NCBI GenBank assembly: GCA_019186945.1
Contig: JABAQJ010000008.1
Coordinates: 124,001-188,000 of the forward strand
Length of the DNA stretch: 64,000 nucleotides
From: Gemmatimonadaceae bacterium
GTDB taxonomy: Bacteria > Gemmatimonadota > Gemmatimonadetes > Gemmatimonadales > Gemmatimonadaceae
Reading direction: 5' to 3'
Part shown: one piece after another, positions 54,135-61,854 of the stretch
Layout: every line of letters starts with the position of its first letter
Numbering within the stretch: the stretch's first letter is position 1
Notes under the pieces: generated by a model
What the model was told of the DNA's origin: nothing
The model's input: only the letters and a program-made list of their open reading frames with translations
Database searches by the model: none
Made by a program: the position numbers and the translations under genes

Positions 54135-55472
54135 TCAGGGGCGAGGGCCGTCGTCGCCGTCCTCGGGCATGTGCTGGCGTCGTCCAAAGTCGGGTTCGAT
54201 GCGCACCAGTGCGGGCACGATGAAACCCGGGATGGTCGACAGCATCACCCAGAGAAAGAATCCCGGGTACCCCAGCGCCTCCTGCAGCGCACCGCTGGCC
54301 ATGCCGGGGACCATCATGCCGAGGGCCATGATGCCGGTGGCCATCGCATAGTGCGCCGTCTGGTAGGGTCCGGAGGCGATCATCAGCATGAACAGCAGAT
54401 AGGCGGCGAACCCGAATCCATATCCGAACTGCTCTACTGCCAGAGCGGCGCTTACTACCATCAGTTGCTGCGGCTGCACGAGCGCGAGGGCAAGGAAGAT
54501 CGCATCTGGCAGGTGCAACGCGACTACGCAGGGCCACAGGATGCGCTGGAGTCCCCATCGGGCGCCGGCAAGGCCGCCGAGGATGCCGCCCAGCAGGAGA
54601 GCGATCACGCCAACGGTGCCATAGGCGATTCCGACCTCGGTCGTCGACAACCCGAGTCCGCCGCTGTCCCGTCCATCGAGCAGGAACGGCGTCACCATCT
54701 TCACCAGTTGAGCTTCCGCGAACCGATAGAGCAGGAGGAACGCAAGGACGCGACCGATCTGCGGTCGCGCGAAAAACGTGGCGAATACGTGCTTCCAGTC
54801 ACACAGGGCAGATCCGCCGTCTGCCCGCCGTGCGCGTTGCGCCGAGCGATCGATGTCGGCCGAGGGGCGTGGCAATGCACGGACGTGGTACAGCATCAGC
54901 ATCGCGAACACCGCTGCTGCAAGCGTCATCGCCATCGACCATGCCGTACGGATGTCGCCGGTCGCAGTCTCCCAGCGGCCGGCGAGGACCACCAGTCCGC
55001 CCTGGCCCGCGATCATCGCCAGCCGGTAGAATGTGCTGCGTAGCCCGACATACGCGGCCTGCGCGCGCTCCGGCAATGCGAGCATGTAGAAGCCATCGCA
55101 GGCGATGTCGTGTGTTGCCGACGCCAGAGCCATGGCGGAGAACACGGCGAGCGAAAGGCCGACGTACGCCGGCGTGTGCAGCGAAAGCGCGATAGCTCCG
55201 AGCGACGCCGCGCCGGCCGCCTGCATGACGAGCGTCCACCAGCGCCTGGTGCGGCGAAGGTCGATCAGGGGGCTCCAGAGCGGCTTCAGAACCCACGGCA
55301 GATACAACCAGCTGGTAACGAATGCGATGGCCGTATTCGACACGCCAAGCCGCTTGTACATCACGACGGACACCGTCATGACCAGCACGTACGGCAGGCC
55401 CTGCGCAAAATAGAGCGTGGGGATCCAGGCGATCGGCCTGGCGAGCGACGCGCGAACCGCGTTGGCGTTCAT
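54135..55472 (-). CDS. MFS transporter of the AmpG family
   Basis: The ATG at 55472 gives 445 residues with 12 membrane segments. The N-terminal WIPTLYFAQGLPYVLVMTVS followed by YKRLGVSNTAIAFVTSWLYL and PWVLKPLWSPLIDLRRTRRWW is characteristic of AmpG, the inner-membrane importer of peptidoglycan muropeptides in Gram-negative bacteria. Neighbouring amidohydrolase and a BlaI-type repressor fit a role in cell-wall peptide recycling, but this link is inference. The gene may share a transcript with the M20D amidohydrolase, which starts 110 bp downstream of its stop. Confidence 0.82.
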   Translation of the reverse strand: MNANAVRASLARPIAWIPTLYFAQGLPYVLVMTVSVVMYKRLGVSNTAIAFVTSWLYLPWVLKPLWSPLIDLRRTRRWWTLVMQAAGAASLGAIALSLHTPAYVGLSLAVFSAMALASATHDIACDGFYMLALPERAQAAYVGLRSTFYRLAMIAGQGGLVVLAGRWETATGDIRTAWSMAMTLAAAVFAMLMLYHVRALPRPSADIDRSAQRARRADGGSALCDWKHVFATFFARPQIGRVLAFLLLYRFAEAQLVKMVTPFLLDGRDSGGLGLSTTEVGIAYGTVGVIALLLGGILGGLAGARWGLQRILWPCVVALHLPDAIFLALALVQPQQLMVVSAALAVEQFGYGFGFAAYLLFMLMIASGPYQTAHYAMATGIMALGMMVPGMASGALQEALGYPGFFLWVMLSTIPGFIVPALVRIEPDFGRRQHMPEDGDDGPRP

Positions 55473-55636
55473 CGGCACGAGAGTACGACCGGGCACGACC
55501 GCGCGCGAGGGCAGCCTGACGGCTGGCGCGATGCCTTCACGAGCGACACACTCCGGTAGTTCTCTGCCGCGTTCGTGCGATCACGAACAGGGCGAAAGGC
55601 TTTCAGGTTCAGAACCCCGAATTGCGGGAGTGCCCC

Positions 55637-57283
55637 ATGTTGCGTGCCTGCGTTGTGGCTGCTGCCATCGTCTTCGTCAGCTTTACCCCAGCCGTGCCGG
55701 CCCAGGCGACAGTACGAGGCGAATCGTTCGCGGTGCAGAACAACGGCCCATCTCCGCTGCCGATGGGAACGATCAAAGGGGAACAGTACCGCCGACTGAT
55801 CATCCGAAACGCGACCATCGTGAGTGGGCGAGGCACGCCGGGAACCAATCGTGGCATGCCTCCCGAAGGCCCGGTGGACATCGTGATCGAAAACGGCAGG
55901 ATCGCCGACATCGTCCTCATGGATGCCGTCAACACCGCCGGCAATCCGAAGGACCACACGCGCGTTACAGGCGACAGGATCGTCGACGCCAGGGGGATGT
56001 ACATCATTCCCGGTCTGGTGGAAATGCACGCCCATCTTCCACCGGCATCGAGCGCGTACGGTGCGCGCGGACTCGACTATGCGTACCGGCTGTACCTTGG
56101 CCACGGCGTGACCGTCGTGCGGGATGCAGGCACGGGCGCGGGACTGAAGCTGATGACGGCGCAACGAGCGGCGTCCGACGCGCACACGCTGATCGCCCCT
56201 CGTCTCGTCCTCTGCCAGCGCTGGCCGCTCCCGCTTCGACGTTGGGATGTCGGCAACACGCCGGACAGGGCGCGCGAGATGGTGCAGCAATTCAAGTCGT
56301 CGGGCGCGGACTGCATCAAGATCAGCAAGAGCCCCGGGCACTATCCGGATGTGATGGCTGCGGCCGCGGACGAGGGGAAAAAGCTCGGAATGTCCACGAT
56401 GGTCGACCTCAAGGTCTCCGAGAGCGACGCCGTGGTGGCTTCGAACGCTGGCGTCAAGTCGATCGAACACTGGTATGGGATCCCGGATGCCGCGCTCTCC
56501 GGCTCGCAGAACTTCCCTTCGGACTACAACTACTGGGATGAACTCGACCGTTTCCGGTACGCGGGTTTGCTATGGAGCGAGGCGGAACGGAATCCCGAGA
56601 AGCTGAGTGCCGTAATCGACCTGATGATCAGGAACGGGACGAACTGGGATCCCACGATGGCGGTGTACGAGGATAACCGAGACGTGTGGCGCGATGTGAC
56701 GCTCCCGGTGCGGGAGACGCTCATGCATCCGAGCGACATCGCTGCCGGTCCCGACTCCACGGTGCATGGCGCATTCAAGCGCGAATGGAAGACGTCGGAT
56801 GAAGTCAATTGGCGTCGCAACTTCCAGATTTGGCAGAAGTGGGTGAAGATCTTTCACGATCGCGGTGGCCTGCTGACCGCCGGCAGCGACGACCCGGGTA
56901 TCGGTGCGATCAAGCTGATTCGTGAGCTCGAACTGATGCAGGAGGCTGGAATCCACCCGATCGATATCGTGCGGATAGCGACGACAAATGCCTATCAGAC
57001 GTTAGGCCTGACGGATCATTGCGGCATTCGGGTCGGATGCGCGGCGGACATCGCCATCGTCAATGGCAACCCGATCGACAACTTCAAGGTGATGTACGGT
57101 CGCGGCTACGGGCTGTACGGCATCGTGCCGCGCGACGAGCAGTGGAAGCACGGCGGCGTCGCCTGGACGATCAAGGATGGTGTGCTGTTCGATGCCCAGG
57201 GTCTGTTGCGCGAGGCCGAGTGGTACGTGAAGCAGGAGAAGGAACGGCTCAGGGGGCAGACGAAAGCAGCGACCTCGCCGTGA
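55637..57283 (+). CDS. Secreted metal-dependent amidohydrolase
   Basis: The ATG at 55637 has GGGAG 7 bases upstream and opens a signal peptide ending PAVPAQA (548 residues). The amidohydrolase-superfamily barrel has the first ligand pair in PGLVEMHAHLPP, a lysine in DCIKISKSPGHYPDVM, a histidine in GVKSIEHWYGI, and the Asp in LTAGSDDPG. The terminal domain CAADIAIVNGNP is also typical. Substrate unknown; relatives are imidazolonepropionase- and prolidase-like enzymes. It is divergent from the AmpG-like gene with about 160 bp between them. Confidence 0.87.
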   Translation: MLRACVVAAAIVFVSFTPAVPAQATVRGESFAVQNNGPSPLPMGTIKGEQYRRLIIRNATIVSGRGTPGTNRGMPPEGPVDIVIENGRIADIVLMDAVNTAGNPKDHTRVTGDRIVDARGMYIIPGLVEMHAHLPPASSAYGARGLDYAYRLYLGHGVTVVRDAGTGAGLKLMTAQRAASDAHTLIAPRLVLCQRWPLPLRRWDVGNTPDRAREMVQQFKSSGADCIKISKSPGHYPDVMAAAADEGKKLGMSTMVDLKVSESDAVVASNAGVKSIEHWYGIPDAALSGSQNFPSDYNYWDELDRFRYAGLLWSEAERNPEKLSAVIDLMIRNGTNWDPTMAVYEDNRDVWRDVTLPVRETLMHPSDIAAGPDSTVHGAFKREWKTSDEVNWRRNFQIWQKWVKIFHDRGGLLTAGSDDPGIGAIKLIRELELMQEAGIHPIDIVRIATTNAYQTLGLTDHCGIRVGCAADIAIVNGNPIDNFKVMYGRGYGLYGIVPRDEQWKHGGVAWTIKDGVLFDAQGLLREAEWYVKQEKERLRGQTKAATSP

Positions 57284-57420
57284 CACGTATCGAGGCAGGG
57301 CAAGTCGGCCGGCTATCGGCAAGTGTCGGCAGAGTTCGTTACCACGGTCGGGGAAACCCTCGCCGGGCAGCGGGTGTCGGAATACCGACAGCCGTCGTAG
57401 AACGTCCACCGGACCGGTCC

Positions 57421-57825
57421 ATGATGGACGCAGATCATTCGACCCTGCTGACCGACCTGCAGCTTGCCGTGGTGCGTGCCCTCTGGGCGCGGGGGGAATG
57501 CACGGTCATCGCGGTTCAACAGGCACTCTGGCCGGATCGACCGCTTGCCCAGACAACGATCGCCACGCTTCTGGCGAGGCTCGAGAAGCGAGGCGTGGTT
57601 TCGCATCGGGCCCAGGGAAGGCAGTTCGTGTATCGGGCCCTCGTTACCGAGCCGGAAGTGAAGGGTGCGATGGTGGGTCAGCTCATGACGATGCTGTTCG
57701 CCGGACGCCCAACTGCGCTGATCTCCCACCTGCTCACGTCCAGGGACGTGCGCGACGTCGACTTGGTCGAGATCAAGCGGTTGGTAGAGGAAGCCGAAGC
57801 GCGGAGCCGTACGGACACGAAGTAG
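57421..57825 (+). CDS. BlaI/MecI/CopY-family transcriptional repressor
   Basis: Starting at ATG 57421 (or the next ATG at 57424) this is a 134-residue winged-helix repressor. It has the family-like LQLAVVRALWARGECTVIAV, TTIATLLARLEKRGVVSHRA, and FVYRALV as the wing, followed by a helical dimerisation tail. Family members repress beta-lactamase, penicillin-binding or copper genes and are cleaved by a BlaR1-type protease. No BlaR1/M56 gene is adjacent here. It lies on the same strand between two secreted hydrolase genes. Confidence 0.88.
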   Translation: MMDADHSTLLTDLQLAVVRALWARGECTVIAVQQALWPDRPLAQTTIATLLARLEKRGVVSHRAQGRQFVYRALVTEPEVKGAMVGQLMTMLFAGRPTALISHLLTSRDVRDVDLVEIKRLVEEAEARSRTDTK

Positions 57826-57962
57826 CGATCTGCTGGCGTTGGCGGCACACTTTGGCGTTCATTGTGTCGAGCCCAAAGCCCGGGGGCTGCATCGCGGATG
57901 CACGCGCTCCGCGCCGGGAGTCCCGGGAAACCGCGACGGGAACGAATCGCTGGAGGACTTCC

Positions 57963-59279
57963 ATGGATCGTCGGACGTTTACCCGTACCATGGCCGGCGC
58001 AGCAGGCGCGTGGTCGTTAGGTGTCCCTTCCGCCTCGGGACGCGGCTCCAAGTCACCGGAGGTGCGCGTCGACGGCGACCGAATCAACGCCAACCTCGCG
58101 ACGCTGTCGCAGTTCGGAAAGAATCCGTATGGCGGTGTCAGTCGTGTCGCGTATTCGCAGTTCGACAAGGATGGACGAGCGTTTGCGATGCAGTTGATGG
58201 CCGAGGCGCAGCTCAAGGTGGAGATCGACGTCGCAGGCAACATCCTCGGCCGACGCGCCGGCAAGGATCCCGGGCTCAAGCCGATCGTCTTCGGATCGCA
58301 CATCGATTCCGTGCCAGACGGTGGCAACTACGATGGCGACGTGGGTTCTCTGTCGGCCATCGAAGTGGCGCGCACGCTGCATGCGAACGGTATCGTGACG
58401 CGCCACCCTCTGGAGGTCGTGATCTTCCAGAACGAGGAAGGCGGGACCGTGGGAAGCCGGGCGATCACCGAGGGGCTGACGGCATCCGACCTGGCGCTGG
58501 TGACGAAGAGCGGGAAGACCATCGGCGATGGTATCGGGTTCATCGGCGGCGATCCATCGAAGCTGGCGGCCGGGGTGCGTGCGCGTGGCGACATCGCCGC
58601 GTACGTCGAGCTCCATATCGAGCAGGGTGGAACGCTGGATGCGCAGCAGCTGGACATCGGCGTCGTGGAGGGAATCGTCGGGATAGGCTGGTGGGACGTC
58701 ACGATCGAGGGATTCGCCAATCACGCCGGCACCACGGCCATGCACGCGAGAAAGGATGCGATGCTGGCCGCGGCGCGTTTCACAGAATTGGTGAACCGCG
58801 TGATCACGTCCGAGCCTGGACGGCAGGTCGGTACGGTCGGCAGGCTTCAGGCATTCCCAGGCGCGCCTAACGTGATCCCTGGCAAGGTCGTTCTGAGCCT
58901 GGAAGTCCGCGAACTCGATGCCGGCCGCATCGATCGGTTCTACAGGCGGATCCGCACCGAAGCCGAGGCGATAGGGAAGGCGACCGGGTGCACGTTTTCC
59001 TATGAGCCGACGCACCAGAGTTCGCCGGCGATCTGCGATCCGCGCGTAATGCAGGCGATCGCTGGCGCTGCAAGGAACATCGGTCTCACCACGAAATACC
59101 TTCCGAGCGGTGCGGGGCACGATGCCCAGCACATGGCGAAGATCGGTCCCGCCGGCATGATCTTCGTTCCGTCTGTCGGCGGCATCAGCCACTCGCCGAA
59201 CGAGTTCACGGAACCGGCCGATGTGGTGAACGGAGCGAACGTGTTGCTGCACACCGTGTTGTCGCTGGACGCAGGATGA
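57963..59279 (+). CDS. Tat-exported N-carbamoyl-amino-acid hydrolase-like M20 enzyme
   Basis: The ATG at 57963 starts a twin-arginine signal (MDRRTFTRTMAGAAGAWSLG), giving 438 residues. It has the M20 carbamoylase-type motifs: FGSHIDSVPDGGNYDGDVGS with a His and Asp ligand, FQNEEGGTVGSRA with the catalytic Glu pair, VELHIEQGGTLD and SGAGHDAQHMAKIGP. Such enzymes cleave N-carbamoyl amino acids or ureido compounds with two zinc or manganese ions. Two heptamer words are included, one in the signal region (58015) and one read as Pro-Asn (58866). The stop is 138 bp after the previous gene's end plus the coding span. Confidence 0.87.
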   Translation: MDRRTFTRTMAGAAGAWSLGVPSASGRGSKSPEVRVDGDRINANLATLSQFGKNPYGGVSRVAYSQFDKDGRAFAMQLMAEAQLKVEIDVAGNILGRRAGKDPGLKPIVFGSHIDSVPDGGNYDGDVGSLSAIEVARTLHANGIVTRHPLEVVIFQNEEGGTVGSRAITEGLTASDLALVTKSGKTIGDGIGFIGGDPSKLAAGVRARGDIAAYVELHIEQGGTLDAQQLDIGVVEGIVGIGWWDVTIEGFANHAGTTAMHARKDAMLAAARFTELVNRVITSEPGRQVGTVGRLQAFPGAPNVIPGKVVLSLEVRELDAGRIDRFYRRIRTEAEAIGKATGCTFSYEPTHQSSPAICDPRVMQAIAGAARNIGLTTKYLPSGAGHDAQHMAKIGPAGMIFVPSVGGISHSPNEFTEPADVVNGANVLLHTVLSLDAG

Positions 59280-59625
59280 TGGGATGCAACTCGCCACCGC
59301 CGGCATCAAATGGGGTCAGAGTAACCGTGGCGTGTGCGCGAAGGCCACACGCACGGATCACAGTGAGTGAAGCGGCGGAGCGAACGCAAAACCGGCGTCT
59401 AACGTCTGCCATTTCCTGGCGAACGCCCATCTGCGGAGAGCCGATGCGTTGATGCAACAGGGAGCCTGTCGCTTGACGTGCGAGAGGATAGCGGTTGGTG
59501 AAGGTATCGGGTGGCGACAGCGCCCGCAGTGCGACGGGCAAGCGTCAATTGCTGGACCCAGCTTGGCCGGCATGGCTTGTGCTTCTGTTGCCCGAATCGC
59601 TTCCCGTACCACGGAGACTCTCCGC
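59280..59625. other. Intergenic stretch with half a REP-like element
   Basis: About 345 bp between the carbamoylase-like gene and the EXORDIUM-like gene. AAATGGGGTCAGA at 59308-59320 matches the arm of the REP-like palindrome at 26116, then diverges into GTAACC. I see no gene or hairpin of note. Confidence 0.55.
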
Positions 59626-60666
59626 ATGAGACGGTCGCAGCTCGTCGCACTCGGATCCGCCGCGGTCTTGCTCGCCGCCTGCGCGGACTCGCCAACGCCC
59701 ACCCAGCCGCTGGCCCCTGGCGCGCTCGATCTTGCGGCCATGGAGTCAATGGACCTCGACCCAGCGATGTCCCTGCAGAGGAAGGTTCATCCGACCGTCC
59801 AGCAGGCGCGCGAGCGACAGGCAGCACGGGGCATACAGGCAGGTCCGCCGATGCTGTATCACGTTGGTGGCCGCATCATTCCTCTCCCCCGCGTCGCCGC
59901 GATCTACTGGAGTAACTCGGTGATCTATGCAGGCGGACCCACCCCGGGGACCGTCGGGGCAGGATCTGCTGACGGGTCGGTTGTGGGACAATTCATGCGC
60001 AGCTTGGGTGGCACGCCGTTCTGGAGCATCAACAACGAGTATACGGACACCTGCTGTGGTGGGCATCGCGTGGCCAACAGCCTCACGTACACGTACTTCC
60101 ATGCGAACGATGTGGGCGCACCCGTTTCTGGAGATACCGTTAGCGATGCCCAGATCCGCTCCATGCTCGGGTCAGTCGTGGGAAGCGCAAGTCTCCCGTT
60201 CAATCAGCAAACGATCTATGCGGTGTTCAGCGGTCCCGGTGTGAACCTCGGCGGCGGCTTCGGCACCCAGTACTGCGCGTACCACGGCTTCTTCCCTCGA
60301 CCAGGTTATCCGGGGCAGTGGATCATCTACACGGTTCAGCCGCACAACGCCGATTTCGTCGGTGCCTGCACCGCGGTCAATACGCCGGCCTCCGGATCTC
60401 CAAACGATGACTTCGCAGCCGATGCTACGATCAACGTACTCTCTCACGAGCTCGAGGAGGCTGTGACGGATCCGGGCCTGAACGCGTGGTACGATGCATT
60501 CGGGCAGGAAAACGCCGACAAGTGCGCGTGGACCTTCGGCACCTTGTTCACGGTGCCGAATGGGTCGAAGGCCAACGTGACGTTTGCTGGGAAGAACTAC
60601 CTGATCCAGCGCAATTGGCGGCTAGGGCCGAATCTCTCGAATCAGGTTGGATGCCGTTTGAACTAG
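59626..60666 (+). CDS. EXORDIUM/PHI-1-like secreted lipoprotein
   Basis: The ATG at 59626 has GGAG 9 bases upstream and starts a lipoprotein signal ending LLAACADS, giving 346 residues. The protein resembles the phosphate-induced protein 1 (EXORDIUM) family: RVAAIYWSNSVIYAGG, then FWSINNEYTDTCCGGHRVAN, GGGFGTQYCAYHGFF, and NVLSHELEEAVTDPGLNAWYD followed by ENADKCAWTFG. The SHELEEAVTDP block looks like a metal-protease helix but the family is not known to be catalytic. Several cysteines suggest disulfides outside the cytoplasm. The family is best known from plants, where it is linked to growth signalling; the bacterial role is unknown. Confidence 0.65.
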   Translation: MRRSQLVALGSAAVLLAACADSPTPTQPLAPGALDLAAMESMDLDPAMSLQRKVHPTVQQARERQAARGIQAGPPMLYHVGGRIIPLPRVAAIYWSNSVIYAGGPTPGTVGAGSADGSVVGQFMRSLGGTPFWSINNEYTDTCCGGHRVANSLTYTYFHANDVGAPVSGDTVSDAQIRSMLGSVVGSASLPFNQQTIYAVFSGPGVNLGGGFGTQYCAYHGFFPRPGYPGQWIIYTVQPHNADFVGACTAVNTPASGSPNDDFAADATINVLSHELEEAVTDPGLNAWYDAFGQENADKCAWTFGTLFTVPNGSKANVTFAGKNYLIQRNWRLGPNLSNQVGCRLN

Positions 60667-61179
60667 ACTGGACAGCGGGTTGCTGGGCGATGGCTGGAGT
60701 TCATTCCGGACTGCTGCTGCTGGTGGGACTCATCAGACCACAAGGATCGGATCTTGGTGAAGCCTCGTGGCACTACGTGCAGGAGGAAACACGCGATGAA
60801 CAGGTGTACGGGGGAGCGTGAAGCGCCTTGACCGGCTCGTGCGCGCATGGGTGTAACGGAATGTGACGTTGCCGTTCTGGAAGTGCCCAATCATCGGGAA
60901 TGCCTCCTGATTGCCACCCCGAGGAGTCCAAAGCTCAGCCGTCTACCTGATAGGGAAGCTCCCCACCTTTGACGGATTGCGTGCATGAGGACCAGAGCTG
61001 GCCTGTAGGCGCATACGCAAGTGTCGGCTGCGCCTACGGTCGAGCCTGCCTCGGGATGTGACATTTTCGGATCCTCGTCGATCTTCAGGCAGCGGGAGGC
61101 TGCGACGCCAGCCTCGCGATTTCGCTCCGGCCGCCAAACAAGCGCGACGGGCTTTCCGAACACGGGAAAATGGCGTACC
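60667..61179. other. Intergenic stretch, no recognised feature
   Basis: About 510 bp between the EXORDIUM-like gene and the second marR-like gene. Minus-strand frames here are arginine-rich and unrecognised. A TTGACC...GTGTAA pair near 60827-60855 is a weak promoter candidate only. Confidence 0.35.
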
Positions 61180-61698
61180 ATGAGGCCCATGACCCTCGAC
61201 TCACGGATTCCGGACGACACTATCCACTCCGCGCCATCCACGCGGTCCCGGAGAGAAGAACTGGTGCTGGCACTACTGAAGTCGGCAGCAGTGGCTCGCC
61301 GTCCCGCAACCAAGGTTGCGGAATCGCGTGGCCTATCGCTTGCCCAGTACAATGTGCTTCGGATCCTGCGGGCCGCGGGCGACGCTGGCCTCCCGACGTT
61401 GGCGATCCGCGAGCGAATGGTGGAAGAGGCGGCCGGGATCACGCGCTTAATCAACAAACTCGAGCGCGCCGGTTTCGTCAGGCGCGATCGGTCGGAGTCA
61501 GACCGGCGGTGCGTGCTGTGCCGCCTGACGGATCAAGGGGTGGCGATGCTCGACCAGCTGGACGATCCGATCGTCGAGGCCAACGAAGGCGCGCTGCGTA
61601 TCCTGAGCGATGCAGACGTCGATCAACTTCAGCGGTTGCTGGATCTGATCCACTCGCGGCGGAAACGGGCTGCGGCCCAAGGACGGCTGGCAGGCTGA
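61180..61698 (+). CDS. MarR-family transcriptional regulator
   Basis: From the ATG at 61180 (61189 is also possible) the protein has 172 residues. It has an N-terminal dimer helix, LAQYNVLRILRAAGDAGL, then LAIRERMVEEAAGITRLINK as recognition helix region, and GFVRRDRSESDRRCVLCRLT as the wing with the DRR motif typical of MarR. A cysteine lies in the wing. It stands alone, followed by a good terminator, so targets are elsewhere or divergent and not visible. Confidence 0.87.
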   Translation: MRPMTLDSRIPDDTIHSAPSTRSRREELVLALLKSAAVARRPATKVAESRGLSLAQYNVLRILRAAGDAGLPTLAIRERMVEEAAGITRLINKLERAGFVRRDRSESDRRCVLCRLTDQGVAMLDQLDDPIVEANEGALRILSDADVDQLQRLLDLIHSRRKRAAAQGRLAG

Positions 61699-61725
61699 TC
61701 GCACGGAGCTGTCCGCTATCGCCGA

Positions 61726-61751
61726 ACGGCCGCCGGCATGGCGGCCGTTTT
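61726..61751 (+). terminator. Intrinsic terminator after the second marR-like gene
   Basis: ACGGCCGCC and GGCGGCCGT form a 9-bp stem with a 5-base loop, followed by a short T-run (GTTTTAC). Confidence 0.8.
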
Positions 61752-61854
61752 ACTGCGGGCCATCGTCGATACCGGCGTGCTTTCGTCGAGGCGCGAATGA
61801 CGACTCTGCTGCCTGGCGTGTCCGAGGGCGACGGTTCGATCCGGCGGCTGCCGC

